Origin: Halomonas getboli
GTDB taxonomy: Bacteria; Pseudomonadota; Gammaproteobacteria; Pseudomonadales; Halomonadaceae
DNA: 64,000 nucleotides
Assembly (NCBI RefSeq): GCF_023094245.1
Contig: NZ_JALMEW010000005.1
Coordinates: 248,001-312,000, forward strand
Direction of reading: 5' to 3'
Below the pieces are notes generated by a model. It had not been told where the DNA came from, made no database searches, and worked only from the letters and a program-made list of their open reading frames with translations. Positions within the stretch are counted from its first letter, which is position 1, and the number at the start of each line of letters is the position of its first letter. Made by a program: the position numbers and the translations under genes. Positions 1 to 9,273 of this stretch are shown here, piece by piece.

Positions 1-657
1 AAAATCGAGAATGTCGAGGGCTCGGGGCCGCTGGAGGTCAACGGTGAGGCTCGTCTCGGGCGCCTGCTGCTGGCACATGGCGCCGGCGCCGGGCAGGACT
101 CCGCCTTCATGCGGCGACTCAGGCAGGCGCTGGCCAAGCGCGGCGTGCAGACCCTGGCCTTCGAGTTCGCCTACATGCAGCGCATGCGCGAGGAGGGCAG
201 GCGGCGTCCGCCGCCGCGGGTCGAGCGACTGGTCGATGAGTTCGCCGCCTGGCGCGACGGCGCGCAGCGGCTCGCGCCGGGCCCGCTGTGGCTGGGCGGC
301 AAGTCCATGGGCGGCCGGGTGGCCAGCCTGCTGGCGGCGCGCGACGGCGCCGATGGCCTGGCGCTGTGCGGCTATCCCTTTCATCCGCCGCGCAAGCCCG
401 AATCGCTGCGCCTCGCCCACTGGCCGGATCTGTCCTGCTCGACCCTGGTGGTGCAGGGCACCCGCGACCCCTTCGGTACCCGCGAGGAGGTGGCCGGCTA
501 TGCGCTGCCCGCCTGCGCCGAGGTGCACTGGCTGGAGGATGGCGATCACGACTGGAAGCCGCGTCGGGCCTCGGGCCACGATCAGTCGGCATTGATCGAG
601 GAGGGCGCGGCGGCCATCGCCATGACCATGGCGCGTTACGACGCCGCCGATCGATAG
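1..657 (+). CDS. Alpha/beta-fold hydrolase, KANL3/Tex30-like family (5' end outside window)
   Basis: The reading frame is open from the first base, so the gene starts upstream. The visible part begins KIENVEGSGPLEVNG and continues with LLLAHGAGAGQDSAFM, the oxyanion-loop region typical of small dienelactone-hydrolase-like proteins of the KANL3/Tex30 group. The nucleophile elbow is GGKSMGGR, with the serine in GxSxG context. A late DGDHDW segment supplies the likely catalytic histidine. Substrate unknown; the family is cytosolic and poorly characterised. The next feature downstream is a tRNA promoter about 65 bases after the stop. Family assignment is fairly secure, function is not. Confidence 0.8.
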   Translation, partial: KIENVEGSGPLEVNGEARLGRLLLAHGAGAGQDSAFMRRLRQALAKRGVQTLAFEFAYMQRMREEGRRRPPPRVERLVDEFAAWRDGAQRLAPGPLWLGGKSMGGRVASLLAARDGADGLALCGYPFHPPRKPESLRLAHWPDLSCSTLVVQGTRDPFGTREEVAGYALPACAEVHWLEDGDHDWKPRRASGHDQSALIEEGAAAIAMTMARYDAADR

Positions 658-722
658 CGGCCAAGTGGATGAATGGCCTGGCGTTCTCCGCCGGCCGATC
701 GACATGAGGATGAAAAAACGCG

Positions 723-750
723 TTGACAATGTGCGCCGTTTCCGTAGAAT
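723..750 (+). promoter_or_regulatory. Sigma-70 promoter of the Val/Asp tRNA operon
   Basis: A consensus -35 box TTGACA (723-728) and -10 box TAGAAT (745-750) are separated by 16 bases. The predicted start point near 757 lies about 12 bases before the first tRNA. Strong boxes and position fit a stable-RNA promoter. Confidence 0.85.
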
Positions 751-768
751 GCAGCGCCATGTGACCGG

Positions 769-844
769 GGGTGGTTAGCTCAGCTGGGAGAGCACCAGCC
801 TTACAAGCTGGGGGTCACAGGTTCGATCCCTGTACCACCCACCA
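769..844 (+). tRNA. tRNA-Val (anticodon TAC)
   Basis: Full cloverleaf of 76 bases with encoded CCA. The acceptor arms GGGTGGT and ACCACCC pair perfectly, and the anticodon loop CTTACAA gives TAC (reads GUA). It is the first gene of a five-tRNA operon. Confidence 0.97.
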
Positions 845-884
845 CTGCCCAGGCAGTGCCCGATTGCATCGCAGAAACGAGTGC

Positions 885-961
885 GGACCGGTAGTTCAGT
901 TGGTTAGAATGCCGGCCTGTCACGCCGGAGGTCGCGGGTTCGAGTCCCGTCCGGTCCGCCA
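885..961 (+). tRNA. tRNA-Asp (anticodon GTC), copy 1
   Basis: 77 bases with encoded CCA. Acceptor arms GGACCGG/CCGGTCC, discriminator G73 as expected for tRNA-Asp, anticodon loop CTGTCAC giving GTC. Identical to the copies at 990 and 1177. Confidence 0.97.
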
Positions 962-989
962 GCGTTTTCTGTACCGCATCATCACTTGC

Positions 990-1066
990 GGACCGGTAGT
1001 TCAGTTGGTTAGAATGCCGGCCTGTCACGCCGGAGGTCGCGGGTTCGAGTCCCGTCCGGTCCGCCA
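990..1066 (+). tRNA. tRNA-Asp (anticodon GTC), copy 2
   Basis: Identical in sequence to the copy at 885-961, including the GC dinucleotide just before the acceptor stem. Encoded CCA. Part of the Val-Asp-Asp-Val-Asp operon. Confidence 0.97.
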
Positions 1067-1096
1067 CGATGACGCACAATCTAAGCAGTACCGCGT

Positions 1097-1173
1097 GGGC
1101 GATTAGCTCAGTTGGTTAGAGCACCAGCCTCACATGCTGGGGGTCACTGGTTCGAGTCCAGTATCGCCCACCA
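1097..1173 (+). tRNA. tRNA-Val (anticodon CAC)
   Basis: 77 bases with encoded CCA. Acceptor GGGCGAT pairs with ATCGCCC; anticodon loop CTCACAT gives CAC (reads GUG). It complements the TAC isoacceptor in the same operon. Only three bases separate it from the next tRNA-Asp. Confidence 0.97.
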
Positions 1174-1176
1174 CGC

Positions 1177-1253
1177 GGACCGGTAGTTCAGTTGGTTAGA
1201 ATGCCGGCCTGTCACGCCGGAGGTCGCGGGTTCGAGTCCCGTCCGGTCCGCCA
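1177..1253 (+). tRNA. tRNA-Asp (anticodon GTC), copy 3
   Basis: Third identical tRNA-Asp, with encoded CCA and G73. Last gene of the operon, followed after 17 bases by an intrinsic terminator. Confidence 0.97.
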
Positions 1254-1270
1254 TCTGCTCAGAATTCCTA

Positions 1271-1300
1271 AAGCCCCGTGGCTCACGCCACGGGGCTTTT
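1271..1300 (+). terminator. Intrinsic terminator of the tRNA operon
   Basis: Perfect hairpin: arms AGCCCCGTGGC and GCCACGGGGCT around a TCAC loop, followed by TTTT. It lies directly after the last tRNA and separates it from fadH. Confidence 0.9.
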
Positions 1301-1436
1301 CTGTTGTCTGAAGTCGCATTTTTCCCGCCCGAAGGTCTCGGAATTTTTCGATCAATGCTTGCCCGGCTTTTGCGCTGCCCGCGGGTCTGTCATACAGTTG
1401 TTTTAATTTCTGTCGACGGTCCGAGGGTGCTCGAAC

Positions 1437-3449
1437 GTGGCTGACTTTCCGCATCTGTTTCGCCCCATCACACTGGGTCCGCTGCGCCTCCCCAATCGGG
1501 TGGTGATGGGCTCGATGCACACCAATCTGGAAGAAATGCCCGGCGGTTTCGAACGCCTGGCCGCCTTCTATGCCGAGCGCGCCCGGGCGGGCGTGTCGCT
1601 GATCGTCGGGGGTGGCATCGCGCCCAACGCCGAGGGGGCGGTCTTTTCCGGCGGCGCGACCCTGGAGCGGCCCGATCAGGTGGCCGAGCACCGGCGCCTT
1701 GTCGAGGCGGTGCACGCCGAGGGCGGACATATCTGCCTGCAGATCCTGCACGCCGGCCGCTACGCCTACACTGAGGCGCCGGTAGCGCCCTCGGCGATCC
1801 GGGCGCCGATCAATCCACGCGAGCCGCGTGCCCTCGGCGCCGACGAGATCGAGCGCACCCTGGACGACTACGTGCGCTGCGCGCGTCTGGCCCGGGAGGC
1901 CGGCTACGACGGCGTCGAGGTCATGGGCTCCGAGGGCTACCTGATCAATCAGTTCGTGTGCCGCCGCACCAATCATCGCGAGGACGAATGGGGTGGCAGC
2001 TTCGCCAACCGCATTCGCTTCCCGGTGGAGGTGGTGCGGCGCATTCGCGAGGCCCTGGGTTACGAGGCCTTGATCCTGTTCCGGCTGTCGATGATCGACC
2101 TGGTGGAGGAGGGCTGCACCCACGACGAGGTGGTCGCCCTGGGGCGCGCGGTGGCCGAGGCCGGTGCCGACGCCATCGACAGCGGCATCGGCTGGCACGA
2201 GGCGCGGGTGCCGACCATCGTCACCAGCGTGCCGCGGGCGCTGTTCGCCGAGGTCACGCGCCAGGTACGCGACGAGCTGCGGGTGCCGCTGATCGCCACC
2301 AATCGCATCAACATGCCGGAAGTCGCCGAGCGGCTGCTGGCCGAGGGCGTGGCCGACCTGGTGTCCATGGCGCGGCCCTTCCTGGCCGACCCGGACTGGG
2401 TGGCCAAGGCCCGCGAGGGGAAGACCGAGCGCATCAACACCTGCATCGCCTGCAACCAGGCCTGCCTCGATCACACCTTCCAGGGCAAGACGACCTCGTG
2501 CCTGGTCAATCCGCGCGCCGGCCACGAGACCGAGCTTTCCATCATGCCGGCCGAGTCGGCCAGACGCATCGCCGTGGTGGGCGGCGGCCCCGCCGGGCTC
2601 GCCGCCGCCGTCACCGCCGCCGAGCGTGGCCATGCGGTCACGCTGTTCGAGCGCCAGGCCGAACTGGGCGGGCAGTTCAACCATGCCCGGCGCATTCCCG
2701 GCAAGGAGGAGTTCGACGAGACGCTGCGCTATTTCCGCACCATGCTCGATCTGCGTGGCGTGAGCGTGCGACTCGGCGCCGAGCCCGGGCTCCACGAGCT
2801 GCGCGGCTTCGACGAGGTGGTGCTGGCCACCGGCGTGCGGCCGCGGGCCCTCGACCTGCCGGGCAGCGATCATCCGAAGGTGATGTCCTATCCGCTGGCG
2901 ATTCAGCAGCCGGAGCGGGTGGGGCCGCGGGTGGCGATCATCGGCGCCGGGGGCATCGGCTTCGACGTGGCGGAGCTGCTGACCCACGTCGGCCATCCCG
3001 CCCTGGACGCCGAGGCCTGGTGCGACGAGTGGGGCGTGGACCTGTCGGTGGCCTCGCCGGGCGGACTGCGCGCGCCGGCGCGGCCCGCGATACCGCGGCG
3101 GGTCACCCTGCTGCAGCGCAAGGCGTCGAAGCCCGGTCGCGGGTTGGGCGTCAGCACCGGCTGGGTGCATCGCGCCTCGCTGCGTCACCGCGGCGTCGAG
3201 ATGCTGGCCGGCTGCGAGTACGTCGGCATCGATGACGCTGGCCTGCACATTCGGCTCGACGGCGAACCGCGGCTGCTCGAGGTCGACAGCGTGGTGGTGT
3301 GCGCCGGACAGGAGTCGGTGCGCGACCTGCTCGAGCCGCTGCGGGCGGCCGGCGTGGCGGTTCACGTCATCGGTGGCGCCGACAAGGCTGCCGAGCTCGA
3401 TGCCAGGCGCGCCATCGATCAGGGCGTACGGCTGGCCGCCGAGCTTTGA
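1437..3449 (+). CDS. fadH: 2,4-dienoyl-CoA reductase (NADPH), FadH
   Basis: 670 residues, close to E. coli FadH (about 672). It reduces 2,4-dienoyl-CoA intermediates during beta-oxidation of unsaturated fatty acids, in the cytosol. The N-terminal half is an FMN-binding Old-Yellow-Enzyme TIM barrel (LFRPITLGPLRLPNRVVMG; EVMGSEGYLINQF). The 4Fe-4S ligands lie in C336-x2-C339-x3-C343-x11-C355, within CIACNQACLDHTFQGK. The C-terminal half has FAD/NADPH Rossmann motifs (VVGGGPAGLAAA near residue 381; IIGAGGIGFDVAELL near 501). The start is GTG preceded by GAGGG. It stands alone between the tRNA terminator and prkA. The related trimethylamine dehydrogenase family was considered, but the cysteine motif and closing region favour FadH. 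Confidence 0.93.
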   Translation: MADFPHLFRPITLGPLRLPNRVVMGSMHTNLEEMPGGFERLAAFYAERARAGVSLIVGGGIAPNAEGAVFSGGATLERPDQVAEHRRLVEAVHAEGGHICLQILHAGRYAYTEAPVAPSAIRAPINPREPRALGADEIERTLDDYVRCARLAREAGYDGVEVMGSEGYLINQFVCRRTNHREDEWGGSFANRIRFPVEVVRRIREALGYEALILFRLSMIDLVEEGCTHDEVVALGRAVAEAGADAIDSGIGWHEARVPTIVTSVPRALFAEVTRQVRDELRVPLIATNRINMPEVAERLLAEGVADLVSMARPFLADPDWVAKAREGKTERINTCIACNQACLDHTFQGKTTSCLVNPRAGHETELSIMPAESARRIAVVGGGPAGLAAAVTAAERGHAVTLFERQAELGGQFNHARRIPGKEEFDETLRYFRTMLDLRGVSVRLGAEPGLHELRGFDEVVLATGVRPRALDLPGSDHPKVMSYPLAIQQPERVGPRVAIIGAGGIGFDVAELLTHVGHPALDAEAWCDEWGVDLSVASPGGLRAPARPAIPRRVTLLQRKASKPGRGLGVSTGWVHRASLRHRGVEMLAGCEYVGIDDAGLHIRLDGEPRLLEVDSVVVCAGQESVRDLLEPLRAAGVAVHVIGGADKAAELDARRAIDQGVRLAAEL

Positions 3450-3652
3450 GGAGGAGGGGCAAGGCTCGTTCGTTGAAAATCTGCACCTTCCAAGCTGAAC
3501 CGCTTCGGGTTCGCGGGCTCATAGGGAATGTAGCCGTGCGTTGAAGCGACCGAGCGCTATGGTCCGGTCGAGCTGACTACGCTGAAGCTACCGACCCGGC
3601 CACCAGGGCGAGGACCGCCAAGGCCGGAGCCCCGGGCTTTAAGGAGGCATCG

Positions 3653-5575
3653 ATGAGCATCTTCGATCATGTGCAGAACCGCTTCGAACGCACCCTGCAG
3701 GAGGAAATGAGCCTGCAGGAGTACCTGGAACTCTGCCGTGAGGACCCCTCGGCCTACGCCAGCGCGGCCGAACGAATGCTGGAAGCCATCGGCGAGCCCG
3801 AGGTGATCGACACGGCCAAGGACCCTCGCCTGTCGCGAATCTTCTCCAACAAGGTCATCCGCCGCTATCCGGCGTTTTCCGAGTTCTATGGCATGGAGGA
3901 GGCGATCGAGCAGATCGTCGCCTACTTCCGCCATGCCGCCCAGGGGCTGGAGGAGAAGAAGCAGATCCTCTACCTGCTCGGCCCGGTGGGCGGCGGCAAG
4001 TCGTCGCTGGCCGAGCGGCTCAAGCTGCTGATGGAGCACGTGCCGTTCTATGCCATCAAGGGCTCGCCGGTGCAGGAGTCGCCGCTGTCGCTGTTCTCGC
4101 CCGAGCATGACGGCGAGCTGCTCGAGAAGGAATACGGCATTCCCCCGCGCTGCCTGAAGAGCGTGATGTCGCCCTGGGCCGCCAAGCGTCTCAAGGAGGC
4201 CGGCGGCGATATCAGCCAGTTCCGCGTGGTGCGGCTGTTCCCGTCGCGACTCAACCAGATCGCCATCGCCAAGACCGAGCCCGGTGACGAGAACAACCAG
4301 GACATCTCCTCGCTGGTCGGCAAGGTGGACATCCGCCAGCTCGAGCTCTATTCCCAGGACGATCCCGACGCCTACAGCTTCTCCGGCGGCCTGTGCCGGG
4401 CCAACCAGGGCCTGATGGAGTTCGTCGAGATGTTCAAGGCGCCGATCAAGGTGCTGCATCCGCTGCTGACGGCCACCCAGGAGGGCAACTACAACCCCAC
4501 CGAGGGCATGGGAGCGATCCCGTTCGACGGCATCGTGCTGGCGCACTCCAATGAGAGCGAGTGGCAGGCGTTCCGCAACAACCGCAACAACGAGGCCTTC
4601 CTCGACCGGGTCTATATCGTCAAGGTGCCCTACTGCCTGCGGGTGACCGAAGAGATCAACATCTACAAGAAGCTGCTCGAGCATTCCTCGCTCAACGAGG
4701 CGCCCTGCGCGCCGGACACCCTGCGCATGCTGGCGCAGTTCACGGTGCTCTCGCGGCTCAAGGAGCCGGAGAATTCCAGCGTCTATTCCAAGATGCGGGT
4801 CTACGACGGCGAGAATCTCAAGGACACCGATCCCAAGGCCAAGTCGATCCAGGAGTATCGCGACGCCGCCGGGGTCGACGAGGGCATGGACGGGCTCTCC
4901 ACGCGCTTCGCCTTCAAGATCCTGTCCAAGGTGTTCAACTTCGACAATCACGAGGTGGCGGCCAACCCGGTGCACCTGCTCTACGTGCTCGAGCAGCGCC
5001 TCGAGCAGGAGCAGCTGCCCAAGGAGACCTTCGAGCGCTACCTGCGCTTCATCAAGGAGTTCCTGGCGCCGCGCTACGTGGACTTCATCGGCAAGGAGAT
5101 CCAGACCGCCTATCTCGAGTCCTACTCCGAGTACGGCCAGAACATCTTCGACCGCTACGTCACCTACGCCGACTTCTGGATCCAGGATCAGGAGTATCGC
5201 GATCCGGAGACCGGCGAGCTGTTCGACCGCCAGTCGCTCAACGAGGAGCTGGAGAAGATCGAGAAGCCGGCGGGCATCTCCAATCCCAAGGACTTCCGCC
5301 ACGAGGTCGTCAACTTCGTGCTGCGGGCCCGGGCCCAGAACAACGGCATGAACCCGAGCTGGCAGTCCTACGAGAAGTTGCGCGGGGTGATCGAGCACAA
5401 GATGTTCGCCAACACCGAGGAGCTGCTGCCGGTGATCTCGTTCAACGCCAAGGCCTCCACCGCGGACCAGAAGAAGCACGAGGACTTCGTGGCCCGCATG
5501 GTCGATCGCGGCTACACCGAAAAGCAGGTGCGCCTGCTTTCCGAGTGGTATCTGCGGGTGCGCAAGTCGCAGTAG
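3653..5575 (+). CDS. prkA: PrkA family AAA+ serine protein kinase (YeaG)
   Basis: 640 residues, the usual length for PrkA/YeaG. The N-terminal AAA-type module carries the Walker A motif GPVGGGKS at residues 110-117; the C-terminal part is the PrkA kinase-like domain. The family acts in stationary-phase and nitrogen-starvation stress responses in E. coli; its substrates are poorly known. A strong ribosome site (AAGGAGG) lies 6 bases before ATG. It is the first gene of a prkA-yeaH-spoVR operon on one strand with gaps of 70 and 20 bases, an order conserved in many Proteobacteria. The 203-base leader from fadH holds no convincing sigma-70 promoter that I could see; stress-sigma control is known in E. 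coli but is only inferred here. Confidence 0.95.
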   Translation: MSIFDHVQNRFERTLQEEMSLQEYLELCREDPSAYASAAERMLEAIGEPEVIDTAKDPRLSRIFSNKVIRRYPAFSEFYGMEEAIEQIVAYFRHAAQGLEEKKQILYLLGPVGGGKSSLAERLKLLMEHVPFYAIKGSPVQESPLSLFSPEHDGELLEKEYGIPPRCLKSVMSPWAAKRLKEAGGDISQFRVVRLFPSRLNQIAIAKTEPGDENNQDISSLVGKVDIRQLELYSQDDPDAYSFSGGLCRANQGLMEFVEMFKAPIKVLHPLLTATQEGNYNPTEGMGAIPFDGIVLAHSNESEWQAFRNNRNNEAFLDRVYIVKVPYCLRVTEEINIYKKLLEHSSLNEAPCAPDTLRMLAQFTVLSRLKEPENSSVYSKMRVYDGENLKDTDPKAKSIQEYRDAAGVDEGMDGLSTRFAFKILSKVFNFDNHEVAANPVHLLYVLEQRLEQEQLPKETFERYLRFIKEFLAPRYVDFIGKEIQTAYLESYSEYGQNIFDRYVTYADFWIQDQEYRDPETGELFDRQSLNEELEKIEKPAGISNPKDFRHEVVNFVLRARAQNNGMNPSWQSYEKLRGVIEHKMFANTEELLPVISFNAKASTADQKKHEDFVARMVDRGYTEKQVRLLSEWYLRVRKSQ

Positions 5576-5645
5576 CCGTCGAGGGCCGCGCGGGACGCCG
5601 AGTCATGGCGACCCGCGCGGACGCAGGGCAGCCCAGGAGGTCCGC

Positions 5646-6929
5646 ATGACCTACTTCATCGACCGCCGTGCCAATGCCAGGCACAAGAGCGCGGTCAATC
5701 GCCAGCGTTTCCTCGATCGCTATCGCACCCATATCAAGCGGTCCGTCGAGGAGGCGGTCAATCGCCGCTCGATCACCGACATGGAGCGCGGCGAGAAGGT
5801 GTCGATTCCCACTCGGGACATCTCCGAGCCGGTCTTCCAGCACGGGCCCGGCGGCAAACGCTCGATCATCGCTCCCGGCAACAAGGAGTTCGTCGAGGGC
5901 GATCGTCTGCGTCGCCCCGGCGGGGGAGGCGGTGGCGGGTCCGGCGAGGGCAGCGCCTCCAACCAGGGCGAGGGCATGGACGAGTTCGCCTTCACCCTGT
6001 CCCGCGAGGAGTTTCTGGATTTCGTCTTCGACGGCCTGGAGCTGCCGCACCTGGAGCGCAAGAACCTGGTCGATCTCGATGAGGTGCGCCCGGTGCGGGC
6101 CGGCTTCACCCGCGACGGGGTGCCGGCGAGGATCAATATCGTGCGCTCGATGCGCGAGGCCCATGCCCGGCGCATCGCCATGCGTGGGCCCATTCGTCGG
6201 GCCCTGCGCGAGGCGCAGGAGGCGCTGGAGGTCGAGGAGCGCAAGGACCCGGTGCTGCGCCATCCGGCGCGCATCGCCGAGCTCAAGGCCGAGATCGAGC
6301 GGCTCGAGAAGCGCCTCGAATCGGTGCCCTTCATCGATACCTATGACCTGCGCTACAACAACCTGGTCAATCAGCCCCAGCCGTCGAGCAAGGCGGTGAT
6401 GTTCTGCGTGATGGACGTCTCGGGCTCCATGACCCAGGCCCACAAGGACATCGCCAAGCGTTTCTTCCTGCTGCTCTACCTGTTCCTGGAGCGCAATTAC
6501 GAGAAGGTCGAGCTGGTCTTCGTGCGTCACCATACCGCCGCCAAGGAGGTCGACGAGGAGGAGTTCTTCTACTCCCGCGAGACCGGCGGCACCATCGTCT
6601 CCAGCGCCCTGACGCTGGTCGACGAGATCATCACCGACCGCTATCCGCCGACCCAGTGGAATCTCTACGTGGCTCAGGCCTCGGACGGCGACAACTGGGA
6701 CGACGATTCCCTGATCTGCCGCGATCAGCTGGCCAACCGTCTGATGCCGCGGCTGCAGTACTTCACCTACGTCGAGATCACGCCCCACGCGCATCAGGCG
6801 CTGTGGGAGGAGTACGAGAAGGTCGAGGCCGAGTATCCCGAGCGCTTCGCCATGCGTCAGATCGTCGAGGCCGGCGACATCTACCCGGTGTTCCGCGACC
6901 TGTTCCGTCGCCGCACTGTCCAGTCCTGA
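5646..6929 (+). CDS. yeaH: YeaH/YhbH family protein (DUF444, VWA-like)
   Basis: 427 residues, matching YeaH. Around residues 250-265 there is a MIDAS-like metal site ([10 protein letters not shown]), so the C-terminal half resembles a von Willebrand A domain. A glycine/serine-rich linker (residues 97-111, [15 protein letters not shown]) separates the N-terminal region from the DUF444 core. The family is co-encoded with PrkA and SpoVR and is believed to act with them in stress survival; its molecular role is unknown. RBS AGGAGG lies 4 bases before ATG. Confidence 0.93.
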   Translation: MTYFIDRRANARHKSAVNRQRFLDRYRTHIKRSVEEAVNRRSITDMERGEKVSIPTRDISEPVFQHGPGGKRSIIAPGNKEFVEGDRLRRPGGGGGGGSGEGSASNQGEGMDEFAFTLSREEFLDFVFDGLELPHLERKNLVDLDEVRPVRAGFTRDGVPARINIVRSMREAHARRIAMRGPIRRALREAQEALEVEERKDPVLRHPARIAELKAEIERLEKRLESVPFIDTYDLRYNNLVNQPQPSSKAVMFCVMDVSGSMTQAHKDIAKRFFLLLYLFLERNYEKVELVFVRHHTAAKEVDEEEFFYSRETGGTIVSSALTLVDEIITDRYPPTQWNLYVAQASDGDNWDDDSLICRDQLANRLMPRLQYFTYVEITPHAHQALWEEYEKVEAEYPERFAMRQIVEAGDIYPVFRDLFRRRTVQS

Positions 6930-6949
6930 GGCGAGGCCAAGGAGGCAGC

Positions 6950-8503
6950 ATGACCGAACGCAAGCCCATCGCCAGCGGCTCCGACTGGAACTTCGAGGTC
7001 CTGGAGCGGTTCGAGACGGAGATCGCTCGGCTGGCCGACGAGTATCGGCTGGACACCTATCCCAACCAGATCGAGATCATCACCACCGAGCAGATGATGG
7101 ACGCCTACGCCAGCGTGGGCATGCCGGTGGGCTACCATCACTGGTCCTTCGGCAAGCAGTTCCTGGCCGTGGAGCAGGCCTACCGGCGCGGCCAGATGGG
7201 GCTGGCCTACGAGCTGGTCATCAACTCGGATCCCTGCATCGCCTATCTGATGGAGGAGAATACCCTGATGATGCAGGTGCTGGTGATGGCTCACGCCTGC
7301 TATGGCCACAACTCCTTCTTCAAGGGCAACTATCTGTTCCGCACCTGGACCGATGCCGGCTCCATCGTCGACTATCTGCTGTTCGCCCGGCGCTACCTCG
7401 CCGAGTGCGAGGAGCGCCACGGCGTGACCGCGGTCGAGCAGCTGCTCGATGCCTGTCACGCGCTGCAGAACTACGGGGTCGACCGCTACAAGCGGCCCTC
7501 GCCGATCTCCGCCGAGGAAGAGGCCCGACGGCAGAAGGAGCGCTCCGACTATCTTCAGGCCCAGGTCAACACGCTATGGAGCACCATTCCCGGGCGGCCC
7601 ACGGAGAACGGCCATGAGGAGGTCGGCGACGAGGACGACCCGCTCGGCCTGCATGCCGGCGGGCGCTATCCCCCCGAGCCCCAGGAGAACCTGCTCTACT
7701 TCATCGAGAAGAACGCGCCGCTGCTGGCGCCCTGGCAGCGGGAAGTGGTGCGCATCGTGCGCAAGCTGGCGCAGTATTTCTATCCTCAGCGCCAGACCCA
7801 GGTGATGAACGAGGGCTGGGCGACCTTCTGGCACTACACGCTGATGAATCGCCTGTACGACGAGGGGCTGGTGGACGAGGGGCTGATCCTGGAGTTCCTG
7901 CACTCCCATACTGCGGTGGTCCAGCAGCCGCCCTTCGACAGCCCGCACTACAGCGGCATCAACCCCTACGCGCTCGGCTTCGCCATGTTCACCGATCTGC
8001 GTCGGATCTGTGAGCAGCCCACCGAGGAGGACCGGCGCTGGTTCCCGGAGATCGCCGGCAGCGACTGGCTCGAGACGCTGCACTTCGCCATGCGCAATTT
8101 CAAGGACGAGTCCTTCATCCAGCAGTACCTGTCACCCAAGGTCATTCGCGACCTGAAGCTGTTCATGGTGCTCGACGACGATCGCGACGAGATGCTCGAA
8201 GTGGCCGCCATCCACGACGATCGCGGCTATCAGCGCATCCGCGACGGGCTGGCCACTCAGTACGCGCTCTCGGTGCGCGAGCCCAATATCCAGATCTACT
8301 CGGCGGACATCCGTGGCGATCGTTCGCTGACCCTGCGCCACGTGCAGGACAGCCGGCGACCGCTGGCGCGCAGCGTCTATCCGGTGATGCGTCATCTGCA
8401 TCAGCTGTGGGGCTTCCCGGTGAAGCTCGAATCGATGGAGGAGGGCGAGATCGTGCGGCGCTATCACTGGCCGCTGCCGGAGGACGAGCAGAAGGAGGCG
8501 TGA
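6950..8503 (+). CDS. spoVR: SpoVR family protein
   Basis: 517 residues starting at the ATG after AAGGAGGCAGC. The SpoVR domain spans most of the protein (opening SDWNFEVLERFE, central MNEGWATFWHY, closing SVREPNIQIYS). The name comes from a Bacillus spore-cortex gene, but in Gram-negative bacteria it travels with prkA and yeaH and its biochemistry is unknown. The gap to yeaH is 20 bases, so it is co-transcribed. An in-frame extension further upstream inside yeaH exists but lacks a matching ribosome site, so the later ATG is chosen. Confidence 0.94.
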   Translation: MTERKPIASGSDWNFEVLERFETEIARLADEYRLDTYPNQIEIITTEQMMDAYASVGMPVGYHHWSFGKQFLAVEQAYRRGQMGLAYELVINSDPCIAYLMEENTLMMQVLVMAHACYGHNSFFKGNYLFRTWTDAGSIVDYLLFARRYLAECEERHGVTAVEQLLDACHALQNYGVDRYKRPSPISAEEEARRQKERSDYLQAQVNTLWSTIPGRPTENGHEEVGDEDDPLGLHAGGRYPPEPQENLLYFIEKNAPLLAPWQREVVRIVRKLAQYFYPQRQTQVMNEGWATFWHYTLMNRLYDEGLVDEGLILEFLHSHTAVVQQPPFDSPHYSGINPYALGFAMFTDLRRICEQPTEEDRRWFPEIAGSDWLETLHFAMRNFKDESFIQQYLSPKVIRDLKLFMVLDDDRDEMLEVAAIHDDRGYQRIRDGLATQYALSVREPNIQIYSADIRGDRSLTLRHVQDSRRPLARSVYPVMRHLHQLWGFPVKLESMEEGEIVRRYHWPLPEDEQKEA

Positions 8504-8530
8504 GGCGCCCACATGATGTGCCGACACGAC

Positions 8531-8558
8531 GCGGCCCGCACCGGGAGGTGCGGGCCGC
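8531..8558. terminator. Strong hairpin between convergent spoVR and the HiPIP gene
   Basis: Perfect 12-bp stem: GCGGCCCGCACC (8531-8542), loop GGGA, matching arm 8547-8558. There is no T-tract on either side, so it may be a Rho-assisted or bidirectional roadblock rather than a classical intrinsic terminator. It lies 28 bases after the spoVR stop. Confidence 0.6.
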
Positions 8559-8591
8559 TGGCGTTGGCGGGATTGACGATCGGCCTGGGGA

Positions 8592-8906
8592 TCAGGCCTT
8601 GGCGGTCCAGGACTGGCACCAGCCTCTGGGCGCGACGCTGTTCTGCGGGAATAGCTGACAGCCCTGGGAATCGGCCTGGAAGAACATGCAGTTGGCGCAG
8701 GTCTCGCCATCGGCATAGGCCGGGTTGTCGCTGGCGTCGGCGGCCGTCTCGACGTAGCCGAGGGCCTTGGCCTGGGCGCTTTCGGGGTCCAGGGGCGGCA
8801 GATCCTGAGCGAAGGCGCGCTTCGACAGGACGCCCACGCCCAGCGGCAGGGCGGCGAGTCCCAGCAGGCTGTGGCGCATGAAATCGCGACGACTTTGATT
8901 GGCCAT
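8592..8906 (-). CDS. High-potential iron-sulfur protein (HiPIP), Tat-exported
   Basis: 104 residues. The N-terminus MANQSRRDFMRHSLLGLAAL has a twin-arginine signal with cleavage expected after AFA (about residue 33). The mature part carries four cysteines, C70, C73, C83 and C97 (pattern C-x2-C-x9-C-x13-C), which bind one 4Fe-4S cluster, with the HiPIP-type closing GWCQSW. HiPIPs are small periplasmic one-electron carriers, known in phototrophs and in some halophilic heterotrophs. RBS GAGGAG. It is a single gene facing a 367-base intergenic region that holds an AT-rich palindrome. Confidence 0.92.
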   Translation of the reverse strand: MANQSRRDFMRHSLLGLAALPLGVGVLSKRAFAQDLPPLDPESAQAKALGYVETAADASDNPAYADGETCANCMFFQADSQGCQLFPQNSVAPRGWCQSWTAKA

Positions 8907-9273
8907 GGTGGCTCCTCATTGAGCGGTCTGCAGGTGGGTCACGGTGAGGCGCTGTTCGTCGGCTCGAAGAGCGCCGATCTGGGTGTTATCGCGGGAGGTC
9001 GGGCCTCCTCTGTTCTTACCTTAGTCAAAGTGTATCCATTTATCTATTTCAAATGTATACATTTTGAGATGCTTGCTGCTGCAGTGAGGCGACGGCCTCC
9101 GCCTGCCGTGGCGTGAGGGCGCCCGACGCCGACGCATTCGACCGGAAGTGTACGGCGAGGTTCGGCCTCTTCAGCGTAGCCGAGCTCGAGGGGCGCGACG
9201 AGGCGCTGGCCCCGCGGCGCATGGACGCTGTTATACTCGCCGCCGTGAACCGCTATCCGAGGGAGGTTGCCCC
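8907..9273. other. Divergent intergenic region with an AT-rich island
   Basis: 367 bases between the HiPIP gene (minus) and the RAM-domain gene (plus). The stretch 9018-9070 is strikingly AT-rich against its GC-rich surroundings and contains the palindrome described separately. No open frame in it looks like a gene. A possible -10 box TTATAC (9229-9234) lies upstream of the plus-strand gene. Confidence 0.6.
9051..9064. promoter_or_regulatory. Perfect 14-bp palindrome upstream of HiPIP, candidate operator
   Basis: AAATGTATACATTT reads the same on both strands. Its core TGTATACA fits the half-site nTnTACAn reported for CarH/LitR-type MerR regulators. A degenerate copy, AAAGTGTATCCATTT, lies 23 bases away (9027-9041). 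Position relative to the HiPIP start (about 150 bases upstream) fits promoter-proximal control. The regulator is inferred, not shown. Confidence 0.5.

Noticed and set aside
771..1106. Open frames spanning the tRNA cluster with an internal repeated peptide
   Set aside because: They are translations of the repeated tRNA-Asp genes; the cloverleaf structures explain the sequence fully.
1437..3449. Dimethylglycine or trimethylamine dehydrogenase instead of FadH
   Set aside because: The same fold family, but the CIACNQACLDHTFQGK cysteine block and whole-length layout match FadH.
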